The translations under genes and the position numbers were made by a program. From Anoxynatronum buryatiense (lineage in GTDB: Bacteria > Bacillota > Clostridia > Peptostreptococcales > Tindalliaceae), in the NCBI RefSeq assembly GCF_900182905.1, contig NZ_FXUF01000008.1:124001-188000 (forward strand): a stretch of DNA of 64,000 nt. Direction: 5' to 3'. Shown here piece after piece: positions 53,475 through 61,703 of the stretch (position 1 is its first letter; each line of letters begins with the position of its first letter). The notes under the pieces were generated by a model. It had not been told where the DNA came from, ran no database searches, and saw nothing but the letters and a program-made list of their open reading frames with translations.

Positions 53475-54677
53475 ATGAATCAGTACATGAAACGCCTTGC
53501 AGGATGGACAGCCATCATTCTGCTGGCAGTTGCTTTAACAGCCTGCGGATCATCGGGACAGAGTGCCGGTGGCGAAACATCTGCAGCTAACCCGCCTGAA
53601 GCAGCACAGGAGCCGGCATCTGCCGGAGAGCCATCTGGTGAAGCAGAAGCGCCTAAAACCGTGGTGGATCAAAGTGGACGGGAAGTGGTACTCCCCGATG
53701 AAATCAACCGGGTGGTCATGACAGCCCTTCCTTTCCCCAGCATCTACGCCATCACCGGCGAACCGGTGTCCAAAGTAACGGGCATGCATCCCGGGTCCAA
53801 GGGTGCCATCGAAAACTCCATTATGGGCATCATGTACCCGGAACTTCTGGATGTGGAATCCGGTTTTATTGAAGGCACGGACATTAACATGGAAGAACTG
53901 CTGAAACTGAATCCCGACGTGGTCTTCTACTGGGCTGACTACGCCAACCAGACCAAGCAGTTTGATGATGCCGGCATCACGGCCATTGGGGTGAACACCC
54001 AGGGGAACGGCGATGCCCTGCTGACACTCCAAACCTGGCTTGAAATCATGGGAGACGTTTTTGGGCAGCAGGATCAAGTGGGTGCGGTCATTGATTACGG
54101 GCGGGAAATCACCACAGAAATCACAGGAAAAGTGGCTGATATTCCTGAATCGGAACGGCAGCGGGGGTTGTTCCTGTTCCATCACAGCAGTGAAGAAATC
54201 GTGGTGCCGGGCACCGGTCATTACGGCGATTACTGGATCGAAGGTACCGGTGGGATCAATGTGGCCAAGGAAATCGACGTGACTGCACCGGTGAACATGG
54301 AGCAAATTTATCAGTGGAACCCTGAAGTCATCTACATCAGCAGTTTTACCACCACCGTGCCGGAGGATCTTTTCAACAACACCATCTCCGGCCAGGACTG
54401 GAGTCAGGTGGATGCGGTGAAAAATGGCCGGGTCTATAAAGAACCGGTGGGCGTTTACCGCTGGTATCCGCCAAGCGGCGATGCACCCCTGATGCTGAAA
54501 TGGATGGCCAACCATCAGTATCCTGACTTGTTCAGCTACGACATGGAAGCAGAAGTGGAAGCCTACTACAAACGTTTCTATGATTTTGAACTCACAGAAG
54601 ATGAAGTGCTGTGGATTCTCAACCCCCTCCGGGAAGCTGCCGACGGCACCTCCGGTCTGAGCCGGCAGCGGCGGTGA
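53475..54677 (+). CDS. Binding lipoprotein of an iron-chelate/corrinoid-type ABC importer (1)
   Basis: The 400-aa protein starts with a lipoprotein signal ending ALTAC, followed by a low-complexity linker, then a periplasmic-binding-protein class III fold (DQSGREVVLPDEINRVV, MEELLKLNPDVVFYW). This class binds siderophores, haem or cobalamin. It is the first gene of the operon behind the Fur box. ATG 53475 has AAGGAG upstream. It is a paralogue of the protein encoded at 60147; both end in a conserved tail around EVLWILNPLREAA. Confidence 0.92.
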   Translation: MNQYMKRLAGWTAIILLAVALTACGSSGQSAGGETSAANPPEAAQEPASAGEPSGEAEAPKTVVDQSGREVVLPDEINRVVMTALPFPSIYAITGEPVSKVTGMHPGSKGAIENSIMGIMYPELLDVESGFIEGTDINMEELLKLNPDVVFYWADYANQTKQFDDAGITAIGVNTQGNGDALLTLQTWLEIMGDVFGQQDQVGAVIDYGREITTEITGKVADIPESERQRGLFLFHHSSEEIVVPGTGHYGDYWIEGTGGINVAKEIDVTAPVNMEQIYQWNPEVIYISSFTTTVPEDLFNNTISGQDWSQVDAVKNGRVYKEPVGVYRWYPPSGDAPLMLKWMANHQYPDLFSYDMEAEVEAYYKRFYDFELTEDEVLWILNPLREAADGTSGLSRQRR

Positions 54678-55702
54678 TGGCAATGGAGAAGAAATCACGG
54701 GCCCGATGGGTACTGCCGGGCCTGGGAGTTCTGCTGATTTTTCTCATGCTGGCCGCGGCTGGCGTTGGCCGTTACATGGTTCCCTTTGACAAAGTGGTGT
54801 CCATTCTTTCTTCTGTGATCTTCAATGTGGAACAACACTGGACAGATGTGGAACAGACAGTGGTGCTGAACATTCGTATGCCCCGTATCATTCTGGCCAT
54901 TCTCATTGGTGCCGGGCTGTCTGTTTCCGGGGTGGCCCTGCAAGCCCTTTTTGCCAACCCTCTGGTGAGCAGCCATGTGCTGGGAGTTTCCTACGGAGCC
55001 GGATTTGGCGCAGCCATTGGTATACTGCTGTCGGAAAATCACCTGTTCATTCAGGGCATGGCCATTGTTTTTGGTATGGTAGCCATTGCCCTCACCTACA
55101 GTATCAGTAAAACCGGTAAAGGCACCCAGCTTTACATGCTGGTTTTGGCGGGAGTCATTGTGGGGGCGCTGTTTCAGGCCCTCATCTCTCTCATTCAGTA
55201 CGTGGCCGATCCGGAAGAAAAGCTTCCCAGCATCGTGTACTGGCTGATGGGCAGCCTGGGTGGCACCAGCCTGAAAGATCTCAGACTGGGCATCCCTCTC
55301 ATCGGTGTGGGCATTCTGATCATCTTTGCCATTCGATGGCACCTGAATGTCCTCTCACTGCCAGAGGAAGAAGCCCGATCCATGGGAGTGAACCTGAAAC
55401 TGCTGCGGGGCCTGATTATCATTGCCACCACTGTTATCACCGCTGTTGCAGTCTCTTTGTCAGGTATCATCGGTTTTGTGGGGCTGGTGATCCCCCACTT
55501 TGCCCGTATGGTGGTGGGTCATGAGCACCGGGTGTTGGTGCCCGTCACCATTCTCATGGGTGGCATTTACCTGCTGCTTATCGATACCATTGCTCGGTCG
55601 GCCACGGCAGCAGAAATTCCCCTGTCAATTTTAACCGCGATTGTGGGAGCACCCTTTTTTGCGGTGCTTTTGCGACGAACAGGAGGTGGATGGCATGATT
55701 AG
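54677..55702 (+). CDS. FecCD-type ABC permease
   Basis: This 341-aa permease of the iron-siderophore/cobalamin class has about ten membrane helices, with RMPRIILAILIGAGLSVSG, QALFANPLVSSHVLGVSYGAG and GFVGLVIPHFARMVVG. The ATG at 54677 overlaps the previous stop (TGATG) and has only a weak ribosome site, so coupling is likely; ATG 54683 is possible. It forms the membrane part of the importer with the next gene. Confidence 0.93.
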   Translation: MAMEKKSRARWVLPGLGVLLIFLMLAAAGVGRYMVPFDKVVSILSSVIFNVEQHWTDVEQTVVLNIRMPRIILAILIGAGLSVSGVALQALFANPLVSSHVLGVSYGAGFGAAIGILLSENHLFIQGMAIVFGMVAIALTYSISKTGKGTQLYMLVLAGVIVGALFQALISLIQYVADPEEKLPSIVYWLMGSLGGTSLKDLRLGIPLIGVGILIIFAIRWHLNVLSLPEEEARSMGVNLKLLRGLIIIATTVITAVAVSLSGIIGFVGLVIPHFARMVVGHEHRVLVPVTILMGGIYLLLIDTIARSATAAEIPLSILTAIVGAPFFAVLLRRTGGGWHD

Positions 55703-56492
55703 CATGCATCATGGTTGCTTTGAATATCGACAGAAAGAACCTATTTTCAGTGATCTCAATTTTCATCTGAACAAGGGGGAAACCCTGTCTATTCTGGGCC
55801 CCAACGGTGTGGGGAAAACCACACTGGTGAAATGCCTGCTGGGGTTTCAGCGGTTAAAAAGCGGTGAAGTTCAGTTCGAGGGCCAGCCTCTTGAAAAAAT
55901 CCCGCTTAAACAGTTTTTCCGCCGGGTCAGTTATGTGCCCCAGGCCCGCAATGTGGTGTTTCCATATTCGGTGCTGGATATGGTGCTGTTGGGAAGGGCT
56001 TCAGCCATTGGGCTGAATGCCAGGCCTTCAAAAGAAGATATGGACCGGGCTGCCGCTGCCGTCCACCGGGTGGGCATTGCTCCTTTGATGCACCAGTCCA
56101 CCCGGCAGATCAGCGGAGGACAGTTGCAGCTGGTCCTCATTGCCCGGGCCATTGTCAATGATCCCGAAGTGATGATTCTTGATGAACCGGAATCCAATCT
56201 GGATATGAAGAATCAGTTGATCATTCTGGATCTCATGGAACAGCTCCGGGAAGAACTGGGACTCACCACCATCATCAATACCCACTATCCCAACCATGCT
56301 CTCCGTCTGGGAGGCAAGGCCCTGTTGCTGGGAAGCGGCAACAGGCGGGATTTCGGCAACACCACAGACCTGATTAACCATGAAACCATTCGGACCTACT
56401 TCCATGTGGACAGCCAGATGGTGGAGTGGCAGGATGCCGCCAAAACCCATCAGCGCATTTTTCCGGTGGGACTGGCCAAGGAGGCAGTGTAA
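55695..56492 (+). CDS. FecE/BtuD-type ABC ATPase
   Basis: This 265-aa ATPase drives the importer. It has Walker A GPNGVGKTT, a signature ISGGQLQL (slightly altered from LSGGQ), and Walker B VMILDEPESNLD. AGGAGGTG lies before ATG 55695, and the gene overlaps the permease by eight bases. Its TAA stop shares one base with the start of the NifH-like gene, so uptake and reduction genes are tightly coupled. Confidence 0.94.
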   Translation: MISMHHGCFEYRQKEPIFSDLNFHLNKGETLSILGPNGVGKTTLVKCLLGFQRLKSGEVQFEGQPLEKIPLKQFFRRVSYVPQARNVVFPYSVLDMVLLGRASAIGLNARPSKEDMDRAAAAVHRVGIAPLMHQSTRQISGGQLQLVLIARAIVNDPEVMILDEPESNLDMKNQLIILDLMEQLREELGLTTIINTHYPNHALRLGGKALLLGSGNRRDFGNTTDLINHETIRTYFHVDSQMVEWQDAAKTHQRIFPVGLAKEAV

Positions 56493-57403
56493 TGCGAAAA
56501 ATAGCTTTTTACGGCAAGGGAGGCATTGGAAAGTCAACCCTCACCAGTGCCATTGCCGCCGCCATCGCCACCCGGGGATACCGGGTGATGCAGATTGGCT
56601 GCGATCCCAAGGCCGATTCCACCATTAATCTCACCGGCGGAAAAGCCAGTGTGCCCATTGTGAACTACCTGCTGGAGAAAGGAAACTGTGACGATATCGA
56701 CGACTTGGCCACCATTGGCTACAAAGGGGTTGTCTGCTTTGAAGCCGGTGGTCCGTCTCCGGGCACCGGCTGCGCCGGCCGGGGCATCGTCACCGCTTTT
56801 GAACTGCTGGATGAGCTGGAGGCCTTCGAAACCTTCGCCCCCGATTATGTCCTGTACGATGTGCTGGGCGATGTGGTCTGCGGTGGCTTTGCCATGCCCA
56901 TTCGCAACGGTTATGCAGAGGAAGTGATTATTGTCACCTCAGGAGAAAAAATGGCCCTCTTTGCCGCCGGCAACATTAAAATGGCAGTGGATCATTACCA
57001 GGACCGAAACTATGCCCGGCTCAAGGGGGTCATTCTCAACAAGCGGAACATCGAAAATGAAGAAGCCATCGTGGCAGATTTTGTGGAGCGGGCTGACACC
57101 CGACTCATTGGTACGGTGGAACGGGACAGGCACATTCAAATCTATGAAGATCAAAACAAAACCGTCATCGAAGGCGATCTTTCGCTGCCGGTATCCCAGA
57201 CCATTTTAGCCATTGCCGACAACATCATCGCCGGTTATCCCGGCACAGCAGAACTTTCCCCTGAAACCGGTAATATGCCGGCGGCCGGCACAGATGACAC
57301 GACCGGTCATGCCGGGAACGCCACCGCTGAAAACAGCACTGTGGAGCGTCAGGCAGCAACCCAGGCATGTGCCGGCAGCTGCAAAGGCGGTGAATGTGCA
57401 TGA
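56492..57403 (+). CDS. NifH-like ATP-dependent iron-sulfur reductase
   Basis: This 303-aa protein is related to nitrogenase iron protein and to BchL/ChlL and CfbC. It has the P-loop GKGGIGKST (residues 8-16), the 4Fe-4S ligands Cys94 (GCAGRG) and Cys130 (DVVCGGFAMP), and the switch region DVLGDVVCGGF. It should hydrolyse ATP and pass electrons to the NifDK-like complex. Unusually, about 50 residues after the core form a low-complexity tail ending in three cysteines (293, 297 and 302). The ATG overlaps the ATPase stop, and the gene overlaps the NifD-like gene by four bases. Group IV-type nitrogenase-like proteins are the nearest recognised class. Confidence 0.9.
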   Translation: MRKIAFYGKGGIGKSTLTSAIAAAIATRGYRVMQIGCDPKADSTINLTGGKASVPIVNYLLEKGNCDDIDDLATIGYKGVVCFEAGGPSPGTGCAGRGIVTAFELLDELEAFETFAPDYVLYDVLGDVVCGGFAMPIRNGYAEEVIIVTSGEKMALFAAGNIKMAVDHYQDRNYARLKGVILNKRNIENEEAIVADFVERADTRLIGTVERDRHIQIYEDQNKTVIEGDLSLPVSQTILAIADNIIAGYPGTAELSPETGNMPAAGTDDTTGHAGNATAENSTVERQAATQACAGSCKGGECA

Positions 57404-58737
57404 ACAGCCTCCGGCCCTATATGATTCCCATTGGTGACTTGCAGCAACAGGTACACACCAGGCAAAACAAAGTGAATCGCCGTAACGCTCTCCATTACTG
57501 TGCTCCCTCCGGCGGCGGCTGGGGCGTGGTACGGGTGGCCTGCCTGGTACCCGAAATTTTGGTGCTGTTTGTGATTCCCATCGGCTGTGGCCGGCATGGG
57601 GGTGTGGCTGCCCTGCAGACCGGTGACAGCCGCATGGTCAGGTATTTGCTGGTGGAAGAAGCAGAAATTGTGGTGGGTTCCTATCTTGATCGGGTGGAAA
57701 AAGCGGTTGACCATTTAATAGAAGCGGAAAAACCTGCGGGGATGATCCTTTTTTCCACCTGCATGGACGACCTATTGGGAGCCGACTTTGACGGTATCAT
57801 CCGGGTAGCCTCTGAACGTCACCGAATTCCCGTTGTTCGGGCCAAAATGAACCCCATCATGTCCGATACCAAAAAACCACCGGAAGTGATGATCCAGCAC
57901 AGCATCTATCAGTTTTTAAAGTATCCGGCAGCAAATGAAACACCGGAAGATGTTACCGGTGAACGGCATATTAATGTCATTGGGTCCTTCGGCCAGTTGG
58001 ATTCAGAATCAGAAATACACGAAGCCCTGCGACATGCCGGCGGCTACCGTCTGCGTCACATCACCGAGTGCGCCACACTGGAAGCCTTCGAATCCATGGG
58101 AAAGAGCCGTCTTAATCTGTTGGTGAAGCCTGCCGGGGCCTTTGCGGTCAAAGCCATGGCAAAGCGGGGAAAACAACCCTTTGTGGAAGGTTTCACTGCT
58201 TTTCGCCCGGCAGAGATCAACGAAAACTATCAGCAGTTATCCCAGGCCCTGGCACTTCCTGGCCCCCTGGATACAACAGCGGCAGAAGCCGCCGCCTGGC
58301 ACCTCATGGAAAGGGCAAAGCCCGTCTTGAAAGGAATGACAGCGGCCATCGGTGCCACCCTCAACGCCCGCCCCTTTGAACTGGCCCGGTTTTTAACGGA
58401 GCTGGGCATTCACGTTCGCTACGTGCTGGCCAAGGCAGTCCATGATTCAGAGGAGAAACATGTGGCCTGGCTGAAGGAGCATGCACCAGCCCTGCAGGTG
58501 ATTCCAGATCTTGATCCCAGCCTGTCGGCCCAACACACCTATGTGGATCAGGTGGATCTGTGCCTGGGGTTGGATGCCGCCGTCTACTTCGAACCCAAAA
58601 AACTGGTGGAACTCCCCTTCGACGAAACCCTGTATGGTTATCGGGGCACTGAAAAACTCATCACCCGTATTCAGGAAGCAGAACCCTACCGGTACGACCT
58701 GACCCAGCGCATCTACCGGGCCAACCTGGTGGTGTAA
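57400..58737 (+). CDS. NifD-like catalytic subunit (nitrogenase-like)
   Basis: This 445-aa protein belongs to the oxidoreductase/nitrogenase component 1 family. Cys34 (HYCAPSGG), Cys63 (PIGCGRHGG) and Cys121 (FSTCMDDLLG) line up with the three P-cluster cysteines of NifD; Cys48 is additional. At the place of the FeMo-cofactor Cys, after SRLNLLV, there is no cysteine, so it is not a N2-fixing subunit. Such a pattern is seen in protochlorophyllide, chlorophyllide and Ni-sirohydrochlorin reductases. The ATG at 57400 overlaps the NifH-like stop, with AAAGGCGGTGA upstream. Substrate unknown; a tetrapyrrole or metal chelate brought by the linked importer is inferred. Confidence 0.85.
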   Translation: MNSLRPYMIPIGDLQQQVHTRQNKVNRRNALHYCAPSGGGWGVVRVACLVPEILVLFVIPIGCGRHGGVAALQTGDSRMVRYLLVEEAEIVVGSYLDRVEKAVDHLIEAEKPAGMILFSTCMDDLLGADFDGIIRVASERHRIPVVRAKMNPIMSDTKKPPEVMIQHSIYQFLKYPAANETPEDVTGERHINVIGSFGQLDSESEIHEALRHAGGYRLRHITECATLEAFESMGKSRLNLLVKPAGAFAVKAMAKRGKQPFVEGFTAFRPAEINENYQQLSQALALPGPLDTTAAEAAAWHLMERAKPVLKGMTAAIGATLNARPFELARFLTELGIHVRYVLAKAVHDSEEKHVAWLKEHAPALQVIPDLDPSLSAQHTYVDQVDLCLGLDAAVYFEPKKLVELPFDETLYGYRGTEKLITRIQEAEPYRYDLTQRIYRANLVV

Positions 58738-58798
58738 CAAAAATGGCGGAATACTGAAAGAGCTGGCATCGAAAATCTGCTGGTATAGGAGGAGAAAT

Positions 58799-60022
58799 AT
58801 GAAAGCCATCTTAAAGCGACTGCCCCCCTTTGCTCCCGATTATTCGGGAGCCAGTGCGGTGTTTTATCCCCTGGGCGGGGCAGTGATTCTCAACGGTGCC
58901 GACGGGTGCATCGGCAATGTGACCGGCTATGATGAACCCCGGTTTTTCAACGAACCTGGGCGGGTTTTCAGCTCAGGTCTCCGGGAAATTCATGCCATCA
59001 CCGGCGATGAAGCCGTGTTGCTGGAAAAAATCCGGGAGGCCCGTCTCACCGGCGACATTCAGTTCATTCTTATGTTGGGCACGCCCACTTCGGCGGTGAT
59101 TGCCAGCGACCACCAGAGCCTTTCCCGCATTCTCATGGACGAACAGCAGATCCCCGTGATTCCCCTGAACACCACCGGAATGGAAACCTACGAAATCGGC
59201 GCATCCAAAGCCTTTGAGCAACTGGCGGTTCACTGGGTCAAGCCGGGAAAAAAGAAAAAAGGTGGTGTGAATGTGATCGGATCCACCCCCCTCGACTACT
59301 GGGGGCCGGAGCAAATGACACTGGTAAGACAGGCCCTGGAGCATTATCAGCTTCGTATCAACAGTATCTGGGGGATGGATGGCAACGGGATGGAAAGCAT
59401 CAAAGCCACTCTGGAAGGGGATGTGAACCTGGTGGTTTCTGTCTCAGGACTGAAAGCCGCCCGGTATCTGGAAAAAGAGTACGGCATGCCCTATGTCACA
59501 GGGGTTCCTGTGGGGAAACGCTCTGCCAGGCGGCTGGCAAGAAAGCTGAAAAACCCTGCAGGTCATCACATGATGCCTCTGAAAGCATCTCTATCTCAAA
59601 TGAACTCCCCCGGCAGAAGCCTGGTCATTGGCGAACAGATCTGGGCCAATGCCTTTCGGGAATATCTGGAAGATGAAGGCGGCGTCAGCAACGTGGAGGT
59701 CTGCTCTTTTTTCCAAATGGATAAGGCACTCATGGAGAAAGATGATCGTCTTCTCACCACAGAAGATGATTTGATGGAACTGGCCTCCCAAAATCGCTAT
59801 ACCCTGGTGGTGGGCGACCCCTTGTTCCAATCCTTTTTTCAGGATGAAGCTCTGCGCTTTTGCCCGGTGCCTCACCTGGCGGTGTCCAGCCGTCTCCACT
59901 GGGATCATTCCCTGCAGTACACCGGTTTATTTCCCGACGTACTCAAACAGAAAAGAAGTCTGCTCCATCTAAAAGAGGCAAGCCTTAAAAAGGAATTTCG
60001 AACACAGGAATCAGGAAAGTGA
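58799..60022 (+). CDS. NifK/NifN-like partner subunit (nitrogenase-like)
   Basis: This 407-aa protein is a divergent member of the same component 1 family and the probable partner of the NifD-like subunit. The N-terminal FAPDYSGASAVFYPLGGAV leads to Cys37 in NGADGCIGNV, the only cysteine at a cluster-ligand position; the site equivalent to the third cysteine is Ala99 (LGTPTSAVIASD). A 3+1 cysteine arrangement across the two chains would hold one 4Fe-4S cluster, as in chlorophyllide reductase. AGGAGG precedes the ATG, 61 bases after the NifD-like gene. Confidence 0.8.
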   Translation: MKAILKRLPPFAPDYSGASAVFYPLGGAVILNGADGCIGNVTGYDEPRFFNEPGRVFSSGLREIHAITGDEAVLLEKIREARLTGDIQFILMLGTPTSAVIASDHQSLSRILMDEQQIPVIPLNTTGMETYEIGASKAFEQLAVHWVKPGKKKKGGVNVIGSTPLDYWGPEQMTLVRQALEHYQLRINSIWGMDGNGMESIKATLEGDVNLVVSVSGLKAARYLEKEYGMPYVTGVPVGKRSARRLARKLKNPAGHHMMPLKASLSQMNSPGRSLVIGEQIWANAFREYLEDEGGVSNVEVCSFFQMDKALMEKDDRLLTTEDDLMELASQNRYTLVVGDPLFQSFFQDEALRFCPVPHLAVSSRLHWDHSLQYTGLFPDVLKQKRSLLHLKEASLKKEFRTQESGK

Positions 60023-60146
60023 AGTTCTTGGATTTCATGGAAAAACACAATAATGAACGGATCCGGATTATGGAATTTAAATGAGATCTACTTGGTAATG
60101 AACTTTTGATAATAAGATGAAGATGATGAGAAGGAGGTTAATATTG

Positions 60147-61313
60147 ATGGTGAAAGAAGTTGGAAAAAGAAAAGGAATAGCACTGACGGCCATCTTACTG
60201 GCATTGCTTCTGGCAGGTTGCGGTGCCGCTGCACCCACCGAACCGGCAACACCAGCCCAGCCCGCCGCCGCCGAACCGGCAGCGGTTTCTGAAGAATCCA
60301 TGGCAGCACCAAGAGTCATTATCGATCAATTGGGACGGGAAGTTGAATTGCCCGAATCCATTGACCGGGTGGCCACAGACCGTATTTTACCCTTTCCCTC
60401 TGTGTATTTTCTGGCAACCGGCACCGCCGAACAAATCGTGGGTATGCATCCGGCCTCCAAAAGTGCCGCTGAAAACTCCATGCTGGCAACCCTGGCACCA
60501 GAAATACTCAATGCCAATACCGGGTTTGCAGCAGGGGACGAAATCAACATTGAGGAACTGCTGAAACTGAATACCGATGTGGTCTACATTCGTGCCGAAT
60601 CCGGTCAGATAGACCTCTACGACAAAGCGGGTATTACCACTGTGGCCATTGGTACCACAGGTGTTGCAGCCGGCGACTCTTTAGCCACCATCAACAGCTG
60701 GCTGGAACTGCTGGATCAAATCTATGACCTGGATGACCGGGCCAAGGGGATTATTGAATATGGCAACCGGGCAGAAGCTGAAATTGCCGCCATCGTCAGC
60801 GATGTGGCAGAAAAGCCCCGGGCCATGATGCTCTTTAATTACACCGACGGGAAACCCATTATTTCTGGCAAAGGCTTTTTTGGCAACTACTGGCTGAATG
60901 CCACCGGAGCCATCGATGTGGCCGAAGACGATCTTCAGGGCCAATCGCCTGTTGATATGGAACAAATCTACCGGTGGAACCCTGAAATTATTTACATCAC
61001 CAACTTCACTGAATTAATGCCGGAAGACTTTTACAATAACACCATCGAAGGCCTGGACTGGAGCCAGATTGAGGCTGTTAAGAATGGGCAGGTCTACAAA
61101 ATTCCCCTGGGGATTTACCGATGGTTTGCTCCTTCTGGCGACACCCCTCTCATGCTTCAGTGGCTGGCCCAAAAGAATCACCCTGAACGATTCACCTATG
61201 ATATGAGCCAAATCCTGAAAGATTATTACCTGGAATACTATTATTACTCCCTGTCAGATGAAGAAGTGGAGAAAATCCTGAACCCTGTGAGAGAAGCGGC
61301 TCAGGGAATCTAA
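60147..61313 (+). CDS. Binding lipoprotein of an iron-chelate/corrinoid-type ABC importer (2)
   Basis: This second binding lipoprotein has 388 aa, with the lipobox LLAGC, an Ala/Pro linker and the same class III binding fold (DQLGREVELPESIDRVA, IEELLKLNTDVVYIRA). It is clearly paralogous to the protein at 53475, sharing MHPASKSAAENSM-type and GLDWSQIEAVKNGQVYK-type stretches. ATG 60147 lies nine bases after AAGGAGG; the adjacent TTG 60144 is possible. It lies 124 bases after the NifK-like gene with no terminator between. The two proteins may bind different forms of the substrate or pass it in turn. Confidence 0.9.
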   Translation: MVKEVGKRKGIALTAILLALLLAGCGAAAPTEPATPAQPAAAEPAAVSEESMAAPRVIIDQLGREVELPESIDRVATDRILPFPSVYFLATGTAEQIVGMHPASKSAAENSMLATLAPEILNANTGFAAGDEINIEELLKLNTDVVYIRAESGQIDLYDKAGITTVAIGTTGVAAGDSLATINSWLELLDQIYDLDDRAKGIIEYGNRAEAEIAAIVSDVAEKPRAMMLFNYTDGKPIISGKGFFGNYWLNATGAIDVAEDDLQGQSPVDMEQIYRWNPEIIYITNFTELMPEDFYNNTIEGLDWSQIEAVKNGQVYKIPLGIYRWFAPSGDTPLMLQWLAQKNHPERFTYDMSQILKDYYLEYYYYSLSDEEVEKILNPVREAAQGI

Positions 61314-61416
61314 AGACAGCGTTCATCGGCCTGAAACACAATTCCGTCTTTAGGGGAAAAAGCGCTGACATGACTTTTTCCACACGTTAAAAATGTATGC
61401 TTTTGAGAACGTCATT

Positions 61417-61449
61417 AAAAAAGTCCCGGGAGAAATCAGCCGGGACTTT
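61417..61449. terminator. Terminator closing the nitrogenase-like operon
   Basis: AAAGTCCCGG and CCGGGACTTT form a ten-base stem, with A-tract before and a short T-run within. It faces the minus-strand genes as well. Confidence 0.75.
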
Positions 61450-61454
61450 GCTGT

Positions 61455-61640
61455 TTATATATTACCTGCTTCCTGGTCCATTTCATAAACTTCCTTGCTT
61501 TGCGCCATTAGACCTGCAGGCGTGACCAGGTGTTGCAAGTCAATCTCTTCGTTTGGCATTGTTCCGCTACCACTGAAAGCCATGAGAAACAATCCCATGA
61601 GGCAGATCATACTGATTAGCCATTTTCTTTTTCTAATCAT
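61455..61640 (-). CDS. Small exported protein of unknown function
   Basis: The 61-aa product has basic residues and a hydrophobic export segment (residues 6-22), then a short acidic mature part (NEEIDLQHLVTPAG). A very strong ribosome site, GGAGGTGG, lies seven bases before the ATG, which supports a real gene. I do not recognise the family. It is the last gene of a minus-strand group of unknown small envelope proteins. Confidence 0.6.
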   Translation of the reverse strand: MIRKRKWLISMICLMGLFLMAFSGSGTMPNEEIDLQHLVTPAGLMAQSKEVYEMDQEAGNI

Positions 61641-61703
61641 CGTACCACCTCCACTTAAATCCAGATTGACGACAATGTTTGCACCACTTCTGACGATGTG
61701 CCT

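Noticed and set aside
56492-60022. A nitrogen-fixation (nifHDK) operon
   Set aside because: The NifD-like chain lacks the FeMo-cofactor cysteine, the NifK-like chain has only one candidate ligand, and no nifE, nifN or nifB is present. The linked genes are for metal-chelate uptake.
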